This document shows, piece by piece, positions 48,551 through 62,559 of a DNA stretch of 64,000 nt. Position 1 is the stretch's first letter. Each line of letters starts with the position of its first letter. The position numbers and the translations under genes are program-made. Below the pieces are notes generated by a model. It was not told the origin of the DNA, did no database searches, and worked only from the letters and a program-made list of their open reading frames with translations. Source of the DNA: Antedon bifida (lineage: Eukaryota > Echinodermata > Crinoidea > Comatulida > Antedonidae); the NCBI GenBank assembly GCA_963402885.1, contig OY727100.1, positions 20,679,665 through 20,743,664 of the forward strand. Direction: 5' to 3'.

Positions 48551-50668
48551 TGGTATATTAACAACGATACTACTTATACTATTTTAATTTTCTCAGACTT
48601 GGATCAACCACTTCTTTCTGCGTCAGCAAATGTCATCAACGAAGGTCAATCAATGAACTTTACCTGTAGTAAACCTGATGGTGATCCTATTCCTCACACT
48701 ACTTGGTATATAGACGGACATACAGTCAACACCAACAACCCTTCTAGATATGATATTGCACAATACAGATCAGAGTCAGTTCTTAAAATTAAATCAGCAA
48801 CTGGAGAAGATGGTGGACGATATACATGTAAAGCACAAAGTGATCAGTTTAAAGGAGAGGATGCTAAAACAAGTGAAGGAAGACAGTTAATTGTATATTG
48901 TATGTACAAATAACATTGTTCTTATTTAGACAACAACAGTTGAAAACCCGCCCCATACACACTACTCCATCACCACCAACACCGCCCAGCTTTCGGCCCC
49001 CTACTACACCAATTCTTCGCTAAACAACTGGTAATTACGAATCGAGTTTAATCAACCTTAGCCTAATGCCGATTGTATTATTATTTTCTTAGATATTCAT
49101 GTTGATTTCACATCTAAAGATGGCATTGCAACATGTAAAGCTGATGGCCATCCCAAGCCATCATCAGTATTGATATTACAAGATGGAGAAGTGGTTGAGA
49201 AAGGAGAAAATACAGCAACTATAGAAATTAATGATGAGATATGTCAATCAAATCTTACATGTTATGCAAAGAATGGAAAGATTCATAAAACAGCAGAACT
49301 AAAGAATTGTTGTACAGGTACTGTATATAACATTAACTTTTATTCAAAACAAGTATCCAGTTTAATGTTAACATTTAAGAAATAAGTAATTAAAAGATAA
49401 TAGTTAATAATGAGAAAGTACCTCATACCAAGCGGCAATGCAAACTGTATTTATGCTATTCTTGTGTTCACAATGTTTAATTTCATTTTCTAGATAAGCT
49501 CGTTCTTGATGAATCGTTTCCGATAGTTACAGTACTAGTAGCTATTTTTGCATTTTTCTTCGGCTCCGTTCCTACATTCATAACAACCCGTTATATTTAT
49601 GTAAGTAGATGTTTACTAAATGATGTAAATATACATTAGATTAAATTGGATAATGTATAGGTCCATGATTAAATCCCACAACACTATTTTAGACAAACGC
49701 GCATTTAACATAATATTTATGATTCTGTTATAGGATCTGTGCCTATTATTATATTCACATGATGCTTTTTATCCAATCACGTATGATATTTCAAATGTTA
49801 TGACACTGGTGGTATTTGCAACTCTGGTTGTCATTGGAAAAAGAATTTAACAACCAAACCATTAATTAATGTGTCAATATTTATAATGGTAATCTTTCAT
49901 CAACCATTTTTTAAAAATATTTATTGTTTGTGTAGGAAAGACGATTAAGAGAAATAAAATGTCAACATTCTCAGTATCAAGCACTGCAATTTGCATCAAG
50001 TGGTTCTGGTGTTTACCAAGAGCTCAGCAAAGCTGGTAGTGCCAGTAGGACTACGTCACGTAAAACCTCTTCTGAAGAATTCAAGGTATCATTTTAAAAT
50101 AAACGTGTACTTTTACATTGTTCCGGCATGTTTCGGTTTCCAGTCCGGCGCCGGCAAATCAAATCAAACGTCAGTGTTTTGTTTTCACGAAACCTTGACG
50201 TTCGATTTTATTTGCCGGAACAAGTGTGAAAGACTCTTAACTCGTTTTCAATTGGGAACAAACTCATGTGACCACGAGCGACTACTGTTAACATGTAGGC
50301 CTATATGAACAGAAACTAGTAGAAATAGAGAAGATACCATTGGCAAACCATGGTATTATTTATGACATCGGGACAGATGGTATTATTTTTCACAGTATAG
50401 GATACGTTCATTAATTTATCAATCAAATTTACGGTGCATATCTTTTTATCATTTTTTCTTCTTCAAGGAAATACAGGCGCATAGACGGGTGCAAAGACGG
50501 GTAAGAGAAATCGAAAGTAATAATCAATACCAAGAAGTGAAAGATTTGGAGAGTGCTGCCATTTACGAAGAGCCGAACCTAAGTGAGGGGAAATGTGTTG
50601 TCAGTACGTCATCAAATGAAGGGAAAGTTCTAGTAGAACCACCTTACAGTAACATTCGGAATACATAA
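47502..50668 (+). CDS. Ig receptor P3: three Ig domains, membrane span, short tail
   Basis: Exons: 47500-47541 (signal MTLWMALLVVSLFG, ATG 47502), 47868-48200 (Ig1), 48597-48899 (Ig2), 49093-49317 (Ig3), 49494-49600 (stalk and span, FPIVTVLVAIFAFFFGSVPT), tail 49936-50085 and 50468-50668. Frame is kept throughout. Ig1-Ig3 are close to P2. The tail has only two exons, with YQAL, YQEL, YQEV, IYEEP and a terminal YSNI (YxN fits a Grb2-type SH2 site). The YQGL/YVKP repeat exons and the KRGGKIEIE terminal exon are absent; a different terminal exon (EPPYSNIRNT) ends the protein. The stalk KLVLDES before the span also differs from GGCS in P1/P2. This suggests a paralogue with different signalling. 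Confidence 0.85.
48511..48551. repeat. (GATT)n microsatellite
   Basis: About ten GATT units in the intron before the P3 Ig2 exon. Confidence 0.9.
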
Positions 50669-51830
50669 GTTGTAGGCCTAAACGTATACAAACAATAACG
50701 TCATTATGACGTGCACCAAACAAGCGGTTTTTAGCAATCAATCATTATATTGTTCAAATCCCATGATGAAACTTACCAATATGTGTTTGGTGTATTGTGA
50801 AAAGATTATAACGATATAAACAAATAACAACAAATATATAATCTGCACCAATGAATTATATATGAATTATAAAGAATTTGAATTTAAAAAGAGGCAGTAC
50901 GTGTAGGCCGCGGCTACAATCATAAAAATACTTAGGCCTAACAGAATTTATTTAAATTTATGTTGCTTTAACACATACCAATAAAACAAACAATTCTAGC
51001 TTCCATAAATCTTTATGTTAACTATAAACAAAATAAATTAGCAGGGAAAGAAATTGTATGTTTTGGTTTTTTTTACTACAGTTTTTATTAAGCGTTTATT
51101 TCCTACTTTACCACGGGAAATAATACGAATGTGGCCGCTCATAGCTGGCCCTCAACGTCGACTGACAATAAAACGACGCTAAATAAAAAATACAAAAACA
51201 ATCACTGACCACAATGTTTATAAGGACATACTTTTTGATCGAAATCAACTGTTTTGAATGCATTGACGTCCACGAACAATGTGTATGTTTACAAAGTATA
51301 TATTTATGGTTTACATCAACAATATCACAACCGCATTGTTGTGTACAGTCTGAGTATATTTATTAGTATTTTAGTTAGGCCTGCTGCTGGCTCTGTCTGG
51401 ATTAACTAAACAAGCCTCAAGGCCTATCTATAATATAGCCTAGCCTATAGGTTAGGAGGTTGACTAGCGAACGAGCTAGAAGGCCTAGGATATTCTGTAT
51501 GAGCTAGACCGTTAGATCTTTTAGCCATTAGGCTAGGTCTATGCATTTTAATTTCGTGTGTGACGAGCACAAGCAAAAACTATGATTGCCACTGCACAGA
51601 CCCTGCATAAAATAGGATTAGGCCTAGCCTAGCTAGGCCTAGGCCTATAATAATTGCATTTATTTAGGCCTAGCTAGACAAGAAACAAAATAAATACCAA
51701 AATGTGGATAGGCCTGATCCATAGCTTTGTTAATAGTGAGATTTACAATTATTCTAGTAATAACTATTATTAATAACCTAGGTAATTTATTATTATTTTA
51801 TTATCAAATCTCTTTTTTTTTTCTTTATAG
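50669..51830. other. Intergenic P3 to CEP164, AGGCCTAG-rich
   Basis: A 3' AATAAA for P3 lies near 50981. From about 51370 to 51720 the words AGGCCTAG, CCTAGCCTAG and GGCCTATA recur at high density just upstream of the first recognised CEP164 exon. No coding exon found; the CEP164 promoter and untranslated first exon are probably here. Confidence 0.45.
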
Positions 51831-51873
51831 GAACTTATTCATTGAAGAATAACTTTAGTTAGAAACCATAATA

Positions 51874-54800
51874 ATGTCTTCTTTAATGGGAGATCAGCTT
51901 ATTCTGGAGGAAGACTATGATGAGAACTACCAACCAAATGAAGAAGGTTACTTGTTCTGTTCTGTATTTTATACTATAGGCTACTCAGATATTCAATCTA
52001 ATGATTTGTCATATAATTGGACATATCCTCAATTGCTTACGCTTAAATATTTCGTACTCCTCCTCTGATCACCTCTCAGAATAAAATTACAAAACTTTCC
52101 ATAGATAGGCATGCCTGATGAAGCTCAAATTCCAATCACAAATTATTGAAACAAAATATTGTGTTTGCTTTTGATAGAAATTAGAGAGTATGCAGGTGTG
52201 ATAGGTATAGACCCAGATGAAGACCCAGAGTTGATGTGGATTGCCCGTGAAGGCATCATTGCGCCTTTACCAGAAGACTGGAAACCATGGTAAGGGCTAA
52301 CTGTAGAATTCTGATAAGCTGGAAAACTGGTTAAAATCCAATCTCTGGATCATAGCAAATACCATGTTTAAGCATGACTAATAAATGAGACTGATGGGTG
52401 TACAGTAAAACTCCTATTAAGGGAAAACCTTCAGGACCAAACAAAATTCATCTTGCTGAGATTAAGAATAGGAGTGTCTCCTAAATAGGGGTATATCAAA
52501 GAAGGGGTTTTACTGTATTAAAATTATTTTTACATCCTATAGTCAAGACACAAATCAAGACATCTACTACTTCAACTTTTCAACTGGGGACAGTGTGTGG
52601 GATCACCCTTGTGATGAATTCTACCGGTCAATGGTCAAGGAAGAGCGAGAGAAGCTAGCCTTGTCTGGAAAAGCATCTGGAAGTAAGAAAGATGGAAAGA
52701 AGAAAAAAGACAAGAAAGAAAAAAAATCAGCTAAGAAGGATGTTAATGAGAAGAAAAGTGGACTCTTAGGATCGGTATGCTGTTATTTTATCAGGGTTTT
52801 TAAAAGAAAAAATGGCTTGAGATTATAGTAACTAAATGCCCTTTTTAAACTAGAGACCAGCAGCAATTAATTGACCTAACTAGCCTAGCTCATGATGACG
52901 TTGTTCTTCCCCCCGCCCCTCCCCTCTGCTGTAAAAATCCTGGCTATGGACTTAAACATATATTCATTTTTAATAACTCAATACACATACATTAATGAAA
53001 TACTACTAATACTGCAAAGTAGCTTTGCACTAGGAGCTTGCTTGCTTTGTACGAATTGTAAGAATTTGGAAAAATATATGCCAAATTGTCAACTCAATAA
53101 CATAATGTGTTTAGCTTATTGGTTTCTTGCTGATCATAAATTAATTACTTTAGTATAAAAATTGCTAAACTTTTGTGCTTGTTCTTTTTCAGTCTCTTGC
53201 ACCGTTGAAAAAAGATACAACTTTAGGCTCCAGTGTAGGGTCTCTAGGCAGTACAGCTGGTGGCAAACTAGGTGGTCTTGGCTCAATAAAAGACCCACTG
53301 AAGGGAACATTGGGCTCAACATTTGGTGTAATTAATTCTTAAATTTATTCATCTAGTATGATAAACATAAAATTCTTTAAAAAAAAAATTTAAACTATCT
53401 GTTTTTGTCTGCCACGTTATAAGGATGATTAGTTCTATGGGCAATTGTTATTTAGTGAGTTTAGTAGCAACAAGAAATGGACCTAAAATGATGCTTCTGT
53501 TGTTAAATATTATACTGTATTAAATAGTTTTAAAATTATATATAGTTCAGAATAAAGTAAACAAAAGTTAGAACTGTTTTTATGAGCAAAATCTGTACTT
53601 TGTTGAGTATACAGTTAATAGATAAACAATGTGCTGTTTTGTTATACAGAGTGATCTAGGCCAGTCAAATGATCCATCACGGTTTTTGAAAAGCAAGAAT
53701 GGTTCTCAAAAGACAACAGTATTACAGGGTGCTCGAGAGGAAAAAGTACAGATGATGCCAGACTTCTCAGATGAGGTAAACATTTTTACAGTACAGTCAA
53801 CTCCCCAATACCAGACACCTTTGGGCTAACCTAATATGTCTCCGGAAAAGTCTGGTATTGGGAATGTGTTTTTAATGGTAAAAATGAATTTGGGACTCTT
53901 TAGACCTCAAGAAAAGTCTAGTTTCGGGAGAGTTTCCTGTTTTCAGAGAGTCCAGTATTGGGAGAGTTGACTATAAGATCAACAACAAAGTATCTCGAAA
54001 TTTAAATTATGTAAAATCAATCAATCGTTTTCAACTTTCATATACATTTAAATGGGTATACTTAAACAAAATTAAATTTGTTAATATTATGAATTTTCTT
54101 TTACTTAGTCGCAAGAATCTGAAACACCAAGATTAAACCTTGACCTCGATTTGAAGGATATTAATGACCTGAGCTATGGAGTAAGTACATTTTTAGTAAA
54201 TTGAAATCTTGCTATTAACTATTTCTACTCAATTATGTAATAGTGTTGATATTTGTCATTTTTTGTATTCAAGGGACGTGGAAAGTTTAAGTGGTGTCAA
54301 ACAATGTCAAACAATGTCTATAAGCAGTGAAAACTAGCTCTTCTTATAAAGTGATGATTTTCTTTGTTAATGAAAACATTGTTTCAAATCTCAGATAATT
54401 ACTTTAGGATTGCAATTTAATTGTCTAGAAAATACAATGCACATAAATTACTAGAAATATGTTATGCTAATATTATGTTTATGTTATGACTCTACAGGAA
54501 TCAGAATCTGAACTAAGGATGCTAAAAGGTGCTGGAGTTTCAGATAGTGATGATGACGATGTTAATGTAGTGAGTATTTATTTTTATTTACAAAAATCAG
54601 CATCAACCACTTTAATAATCAATATCTTATAAAGCACACTATACTGTACTGTACAACCAATAATCCTATTTGTTTATATTAATTTAGATTTATTATTGTT
54701 ATCTTAGGATTTTGGAATTGGTGTTGGCATATCAAAACGATTGGGTGTGATGGACGTAGCTGATCTAGAGCCTGTGGACTCTCCAACTCCCAGAGATGAG

Positions 54801-57800
54801 GTACAATGAGGATAGTGTTCATTAAAATATAAAAGCTAAATTGATGTTTTCACCTATGGCTGAAGATGTACTCGCCAGTACTTGCCAACTTCAAACAAAA
54901 AATAAAACAATGTATTTATATATAATATATAATACATTTATATATTTATGACTATTATTAACAATTTGTGTTATAGATAAACCCAATGGATAAATGGATG
55001 AAGAAACCAATAAGTAGTAAGAATAATGACAGTGTAGGAAAGGAAGAAGAGAGGAAGAGAAAGGAGGAGAAAGAAAATGAAGAATTGGAAAGAAAGCATA
55101 AAGCAGAAATCCAAGCTAGTGCAGCACTTAAGTAAACTGCTCATTTTATTTTTATTTTATTAGGAATTCAATTATAAAACCAAACATAAATGCATAAAGT
55201 CAAAATATCAAACAAGTATGAAGATTTATAAGACCTATTGGAAGGATTTTGTATTAGACCATAATGAACATGTAAAGAGAACAAGAGGTAATATCTTCTT
55301 TATAATCTTTTTCTTTCTAAATGGTGTTAAAAAAAACCAATTATATTGTATACTTTATAGACGAATAGAAATGCAAGATGACCTCCAACAAGAAGAGAAG
55401 AAATTAAGAGCGCAAAACGAGAAGGAAATAAAAGAGATGAAGGAACGATTACAGAGTGAATTGGAGGATGTTAAACTGGATCTTTTGGATGACAAAGAAG
55501 AGAAGATAAAGGAATTGAAGAAAACAATAGATAATGAGGTGGAGAAAGAGGAAGAAAAATTGAAGAAGGAAAAAGAACAAACAATAAAGTTAGTCTTTTG
55601 GGGTTGAGTGGTTGAATTAATATTTATTATTATTATATATACGCTACGCGAATGTCAAGCAGGTTTACACTACTCTAATTGTTCTATGCTTGTGTGCAGT
55701 ATTATATACACAAATTTAGATCAACATTTCTTTCTCATTCTTTGCTTTGACAAGCCAATCAAATTATTACAATTTCTGTCTTTTTAAAAAATGTTAGAGA
55801 ATTAAGAAGTCAAGTAAAAGAGGAAGCAGAAGATGAAGAAGCAATGCTGATGGAAGGGAAAACTGACAACATGAGAAAAATGAAAGAGAGAATCAGGAAA
55901 GAGGAGGAGGAAGAAGAGGAAAGGTTGAGGTCAGTGTTATAGGATACTAACTCACTTTCAAAACAAACGGCCTCCACAGAAGGACAGATAATACATAAAC
56001 ATTTATGAGAATGATGAATCTATGTTATATACTAATATATTAATGTTCAATAATTTTCAAGGAATGACATGAAAAAGAAAATTAATGAAATCAAGGAAGA
56101 ACTCCAAGAAGTGAAAGAAAGTGAGGATGAGAAGTTAAATAAAGAGAAGAAGCGAGTGACGGAAAGGATTGAAAATGAGCTTAAAGAACATAAGGAAGAG
56201 CAACGAAAGAAATTAGAAGATAAAAATGAAGAGGTTAGTATTCTGTGTACAGTACAATCCTATGCGTTATCTTGTGCATTAAAAATAGAACTGGTTTATA
56301 AAGTTTTTAAGGAAAATTGCCTTTAACAAAATGCAAATGCCACAAATAAGCTAACACATATCTTCGAGTTTCAGAGTGCTTTTTCACCTTCTAATATGCT
56401 ACAATGACTGGCAGAAAGCAAGTGACACTGACTCATTTAAATGTATATGAGTACTATACTCTAGTAGTACTTTTAAGTATTAAAATAGTTTGTAAAACAA
56501 GGGTAGTTGAACCTCTAAATAACAAAATAGGATACATGTTGTACAGTACTTTATATTTGTACTTGCTAACTTAAAGAAAATTGTTCTTTAAATTGTAAAC
56601 ATTACTTAATAATAATTTTGGTTTATTTAGGAAATAAGTAAAATGGAAGAAAAGTATGAGGGTGATTTGAAAGCAGCTCTGAAGGATATCGAAACTGAGT
56701 ATGAAAAGGAAGTAGAAACAAAGAAGAAAGAAGTCATGGATAAACATCAACGGGTTAGTTTCCTTATTCAGTACTTTGTTATGCACATCCAGAAATGTAA
56801 ATTATTTCTTAGGAGATATCAATCAATCAAAGTAACATTTATTTCTCTTATAAGTTCATAATAATAAATTTAAAATAATTTGATTAAACTTAAGAGGGCC
56901 GAAATTCCAAAAAAAAAAAGCAGAGCTTGTGTGAGGCAGCCTATAAGAACTAAAAAAGAAAACAGGGGAACCAGAAAAACAGGACAAAAACTGCAATGAA
57001 GACTTTTAGTTTCAGAGTACCAAAAATGCTAAATATAAAAACTACTATAAGGGGAGGGATGATTGCACACAACTTTAAGAGATGTACTTTATGATCATAA
57101 AAAAGCAACATTATTTTAGTTCAGAAAAGTGATGTACAGCATGACATCCATTTGATACCGTATTGCAATTACCTAACTGTACTGGCATTTATATTTAAGA
57201 TATATTAATTTATTATACTGTACTTTCTTTTCTGCTTTCTTTATTCTATTTTACAATAATTTTGATTTTTTTATAGAATTTAGATGATGTTCTTGCAAAG
57301 TTAAAAGTTGCAAATGAAGAAGAAATGAAGAGAACAGAAGAAAAATTACAAACATCAAGACAGAAACAAGCTGCTGTTGAAGAAATGGAGGATGGAGTAA
57401 ATACATTTCTGAAATATTTCAAAATTAAAAATATCTTGGGTCTTAAATTGTGATTAAATTAATAATTACTCTGATGTTTGGGTTCTCTTTTCACCTTTAA
57501 AATGTGTTATATTACAGTAAGATTAGTTCTTATTATATATTGTCGTAGTTTAGTACAAATTTTATTGTTGGTTTTTAAGCTGGAAAATGTCCTAAAAGAA
57601 AGAAAAGGTGAAATCAAAGAAGAGCAAAGAAAACAACTTGATAATTTGAAGAAAGAACATGAAAAAGAGATGAAGAGCATACAGATAGAGTATAAGAAAA
57701 CGGTGTGTACAATTTAAAAGAAAATCTAGGCCAATATTAAGTATACTTCCGACAGCTTTCAATTTGCAACGACTAAACTATGTCATGTTAGTTCATTGTG

Positions 57801-60800
57801 CGCATACGTGGATATTGGGATGTGTGTCCTTGCTCCCCACACACAGGTTTGATGGTTTTTTATTGGACACATCGATTAACCTGACCTAGCTTAGTTGTCA
57901 GTTGTAGCAAATTGTAGGCTTCCTGTTAAACCTTGTGTATGCTGTATCAGTTGGCACAGCTGGTGGTATTTCAGCCTCTTTGTACAAATATTACATTTAT
58001 GATGTTGAACAGCATACACAGTCCTTAACAATACTTGACGTAAACATTTGTTTGCAAATATAAAAACTAAATAATAATAATTGATCCTTTTCTTATTTGT
58101 ATTATTTTACAGGAAGAGAAGGAGAGGACATCAATTACTTCTAAACTCGAAAGTGAAAAGTCAAGGCTAGCAAAAGACCATGAGAAAGAACTGAAGACTC
58201 TGCGGAGGGAGTTTGAAGATAGGAAGGAAGAACTCCATAGAAAACACGAAGATGAGGAAAGTGCCCTCAAGGAAACTGGTGATTCATTAAATGAGACAAA
58301 AAGAAAATTGGAGAAGTTGGCTGCACAGATTGAAAGAGAAGAAAATGATCTGAAAAAAAGACGAAAGAAGTTTGAAGATGATCAGATAAAGTTTGAAGAG
58401 GAAAAAGATGTGAGCATTTTTAATTTTATGTTATGATTATTATGTTTATTTTTTAATTTTAAAATTGAATCGTTAGGTACAATGAACAAATGATTTGAAT
58501 TTGATTTGATTTTTTGTAGGAAACATTTGCAAATCAAGCAGCCTCACTGAACTCCAAAGAACTTGAAGAGTTGCATTCACAACTAAAACACATTAGGGAT
58601 GAGATTAAACAAGAACGAAATCAACTAAATATATTGAAACGTGAACGAGAAGACCTTGAACATGATGTGCAACGGATGAAACAAGAGAAACAGGAACTAG
58701 AACGAAGGTGAGTGATTCAAGTTAAAAAAACAGACAACATTCAGCATGTCTACAGTGTCAGACCCAATTAGGGTTGATTGCATCCTCCAAACTCCCCTAA
58801 TATAATGAAATAATCAAATCCAGTTGGCAGAGAAAATGAAAATTACACTGGTCCACTTGAAACACACCCGGCCCATGACAGGAATAAATGGCACAAAATA
58901 ATAGAATGCTCTATGTCTAACAACGATGTTAATAATAATCATATTGTAATAAACTTTACACATCAATTCTGAATTGTATAGTATTATTGACGGTCAAAAT
59001 ACTATTTTTTGTTTCACAATTCTTTCATCATTTTGAAATATTATTTGAAAAAAACTCAAAAAATCATCACATTGTGTTTGTAGACAACATAGAGAGCCAA
59101 GCCAGGAACACCAATCTATGAATGGAGATGTTAGCACTGAAGATGGTCGCCATGGCAACATTGTTGGAATGACACCGGGTGCGGATGTGATGGACATAAA
59201 TGAACTTCTTACACCCTCAAAACATGTAAGAAAGGGTTTTGACTCCATCAAATACAAATAATGTTGGAATACAATCCCACTCCCTAATGTAGGCTAAATT
59301 TGGACACAAATTTGTATTACTAAATTCATTGTTAATTTTCCACAAATTTCATACCCAGCCCCCTGGGACTATAATACTCAGTCACATGTGGTAACCAAAA
59401 ATATTTTTGCATTGAAAGACTTGACTGGAGACTGGTAATGCAATGTACTGATAGTCATTCTGTACTGTACATGTCTATTTTTTCATATGATTGTTTTGTA
59501 TCAATATATTTGTTGACGAGCCAATGAATTTCATCATTTTTTAGCGGAGAGAAATGGTTCATCCAAGAGATTTTTCAAGACCGTCATTGGAAAACGATGT
59601 CGATGGTAAGAAAATTATTTTTCCTTTCTATTAATAGACAATTGCATGAAATGGCATGAAAAACTATAATCAACATAAACATTCTATATTTATATACATT
59701 CTATTATGATTTAAACATACAATGTTATATAATATATCTTGTCTTCTGTTTAATAATTCTACAGATTTTGAAGAGAATTCCAGAGAAACTTTTACAAATG
59801 TTAGTCGTCCACAGCATGACACAGATGTTCCCAGGTCACGTCAACATAGTGGTAGAAGCTACCACACAGAGAGCCTCTGGACTAGGAATAAACAATCTAC
59901 TTTGGTAAGTATTTGAAATGTATTTAAATAGAATACCATAAGTATATTAGGAGATTAATAAGTATATTAGCGGAAAGAACATTGAAGTGTTTCTCATGTA
60001 GATTACAGGCGTTTCTAAAGCTCTGTCTACACTATCAAACTTTATGTGGAAAAATATGATATGTTTAAATATGGTAGTGATATGACATCAAATCCATATA
60101 TGGGCACATCACGTTTGTTTGTCACATAAAGTTTGATAGTCTAGACAGGGTTTTACACTGTGATGTCCAACCAGAATGATAAAATAAAAATCATTATTTC
60201 ATCAAAATCAGTTTTGATATTTTCTTCTTTACAACAGCAGAGTAGGCCAAGAGCCAATCATCACTATGCGTGGCTTGATGTTGAAGATGATGAATTTGAC
60301 ACAAGTGACCCGGAAGAGTTTGCTAATTTGAATATTCATAATCACCTGCAACAAAGGTAGAATTTTGTATTTAATTATCATTACAATTTAGAAAGGTACT
60401 TCTCTATAATCTATTATATTACCAGTGAACAACAGAGGTTGACTCACTAATATTATCTACTTGACTCAGGGATAGAGTACCCTAGGTCAGCTTCTGAAAA
60501 AATGCTAGGTGAAGTAATATTTGAATAAAATAACTGATTATTAATACTTACTTTTTCAAGTCAACTGCGTGTGCGACTAATAGAAGAGGGCAGCGCAATA
60601 AACCGTGCTAAAGCCTTTCTCAAGAAACAGAAGAACACATTGAAACATCGTCAGTCAAAGCTACAAAATGCCAAGCAGGAATGGAGAAGAGATGTACGAA
60701 ATCAATACATTGCTGGTCTGTCAACAAGCAGTACCTCAATGCTGGATGATGTTAAGCTTAGCTTAGAGAGGGTAAGTTCGTACCTTAATGTATTTGGTGA

Positions 60801-62559
60801 AGTGGTGGATGTTCAATGCGGATATACCATATTTTTATTATAAGAAATATTTATTGAAAGATTTAAAATATGTTTTTTTCTTTTTTTCTAGGAAGCCATA
60901 GAGTTGGATAAAGCAGTTATTAATGTAACTGCTGGACGGAGACTAGTCCGAGAAAAAGAACAGAAATTGAAACAGTTAGAAGAATCACTTAATTATGTAA
61001 GAAACAGTTCATTCATTTAATTCAAATTGACAAATTCTATAAACTATAGAGAATACAGCATAAAACATTGTATAACCCACCATTTGGTTGGCATCATGCA
61101 TTGTTTGTATCCCATATAAACTCACCCTACTATACTTGCCTGTTGCAAACAACTTATAATCTTAACTTAAAATAAACTTAAAATGATTTTTGTTTTAATT
61201 GCTAGAGTTCAGATAGTGATCTGAGTGATATACCTCATCAGAGTCAGAGACGACATACACATCAACTAACCCTTAGCCACTCATCTGATGAAAACGAAGA
61301 AGATGAGGAGGACACTAAAACACTAAGATATCGACCAGAAGGAGGAGGCTTACCTCAGACAGGTACAAATATACATAAATTTTGGCAATAAGAAGCTTTA
61401 GAATTGCGGCAATCTATACATAGTTGGTCATCATCTGGACCTAGAGTCTCCCAAAACTTGGTTGAGGAATTGAGCAAGCAAGCACATCTCATGTGCATAA
61501 TGAATTTACATGACATAACTAGATCATAAGTCCTCATATATCTAAAGCTTCCTATTATCCATTAATCACTTTGCCTATGCAATTTTTGTTTTTCTCTGCA
61601 GAAAGAATAGGCATGCAGAATGACCAAACCTCAGATATCTTAAAGGGACTTGATTCATTATTAACGCAGAGAGTGACAATGAATGATTCCATGATTCAAC
61701 CAATAACATCATCCCTTGACAAAGTCAACAAACAGTTAACAGATGTCATGGGATTATTACAAAAACAGCTACCGCAAAACAGCGACACACAAAAAGGTGT
61801 GCCACACACGTCTATCAATGATGCAATCCTCCAGCCACAGCAACCGTCTCGCCAACCACCATCCCTCCAACCGTCCCACAACGGCTCGTACTTACCATAT
61901 GATACACAGCCTGCTTATGGTTACCAGCCAATCAATAGACTCCCTCCATCAAGTCGTTATGTACCATCAGATTATACCAGTTCTTATAGGAGGAATATCT
62001 CAACAGGGTATCCAGTTTACTCCACCGTTAGGAATTCACCAGCTTTCAGAGAACCTCAATATGAATCTGCTGACCAGGTGCTAGAGAGGAAATGGCGCAA
62101 ATATTTTGGAGGTAAATGTTGGTTTAATATTATTTATTAGTCTAGTAGGCTAATGGTACAGTATATAATTTCAATCTTGGTTTTGCAGTGTTATATGATT
62201 TTGTTCTTATTTAGATAAAAATTCAGGGTCATCAACTGTACCAGGTCTATCATCACTATCAGGGTCAAAGTTTAGAGGTTACATACCAGCCAGGTTAGTT
62301 ATGTTTGATTTCATAATATAATTGTTGTACAACTCTCACTGAAATGTTCAAGTCATGAGACAAATTATATATAGAAAATGATATATAGAAAATGATATAT
62401 TTTGACTTTAATTTCAGTGAACAGTTACGCACTTTCCGTGAAAACAGCAGACTTGCTACGCCTCTCACAAGTGGTAACTCGGTTGATCAGCATAAGTTTG
62501 GATCTACAAGATTGGAGCTTGATGAAAATAACCAAATTAGAGTAAAACCAGTTACGTAG
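51874..62559 (+). CDS. CEP164: CEP164, centriolar distal-appendage protein
   Basis: Docks the mother centriole to the membrane and recruits TTBK2 for ciliogenesis. Coding exons: 51874-51946, 52178-52289, 52543-52774, 53193-53327, 53650-53775, 54109-54180, 54498-54569, 54708-54800, 54977-55131, 55361-55588, 55798-55929, 56062-56233, 56631-56753, 57277-57396, 57580-57702, 58113-58409, 58520-58707, 59084-59225, 59545-59605, 59765-59904, 60238-60356, 60561-60771, 60892-60996, 61206-61362, 61602-62111, 62215-62293, 62418-62559. They total 4,119 nt (1,372 residues; human about 1,460). The N-terminus [14 protein letters not shown] and [20 protein letters not shown] is near identical to vertebrate CEP164. 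The WW domain (about residues 56-92: DWKPC...YYFNFSTG...WDHP) is intact, followed by a Lys-rich stretch, SLAPLKK, an acidic region, a Glu/Lys-rich coiled coil (about 310-820) and the conserved C-terminus. An acceptor before ATG (51830) shows an untranslated first exon. Confidence 0.95.

Noticed and set aside
53150..53327. Donor for CEP164 exon at 53325
   Set aside because: Using TTTG|GTGTAA puts an in-frame stop at the start of the next exon; TTTGGT|GTAATT (end 53327) keeps the frame.
61696..62084. ORFs on both strands over 61.7-62.1 kb
   Set aside because: Shadows of the large CEP164 exon 61602-62111.
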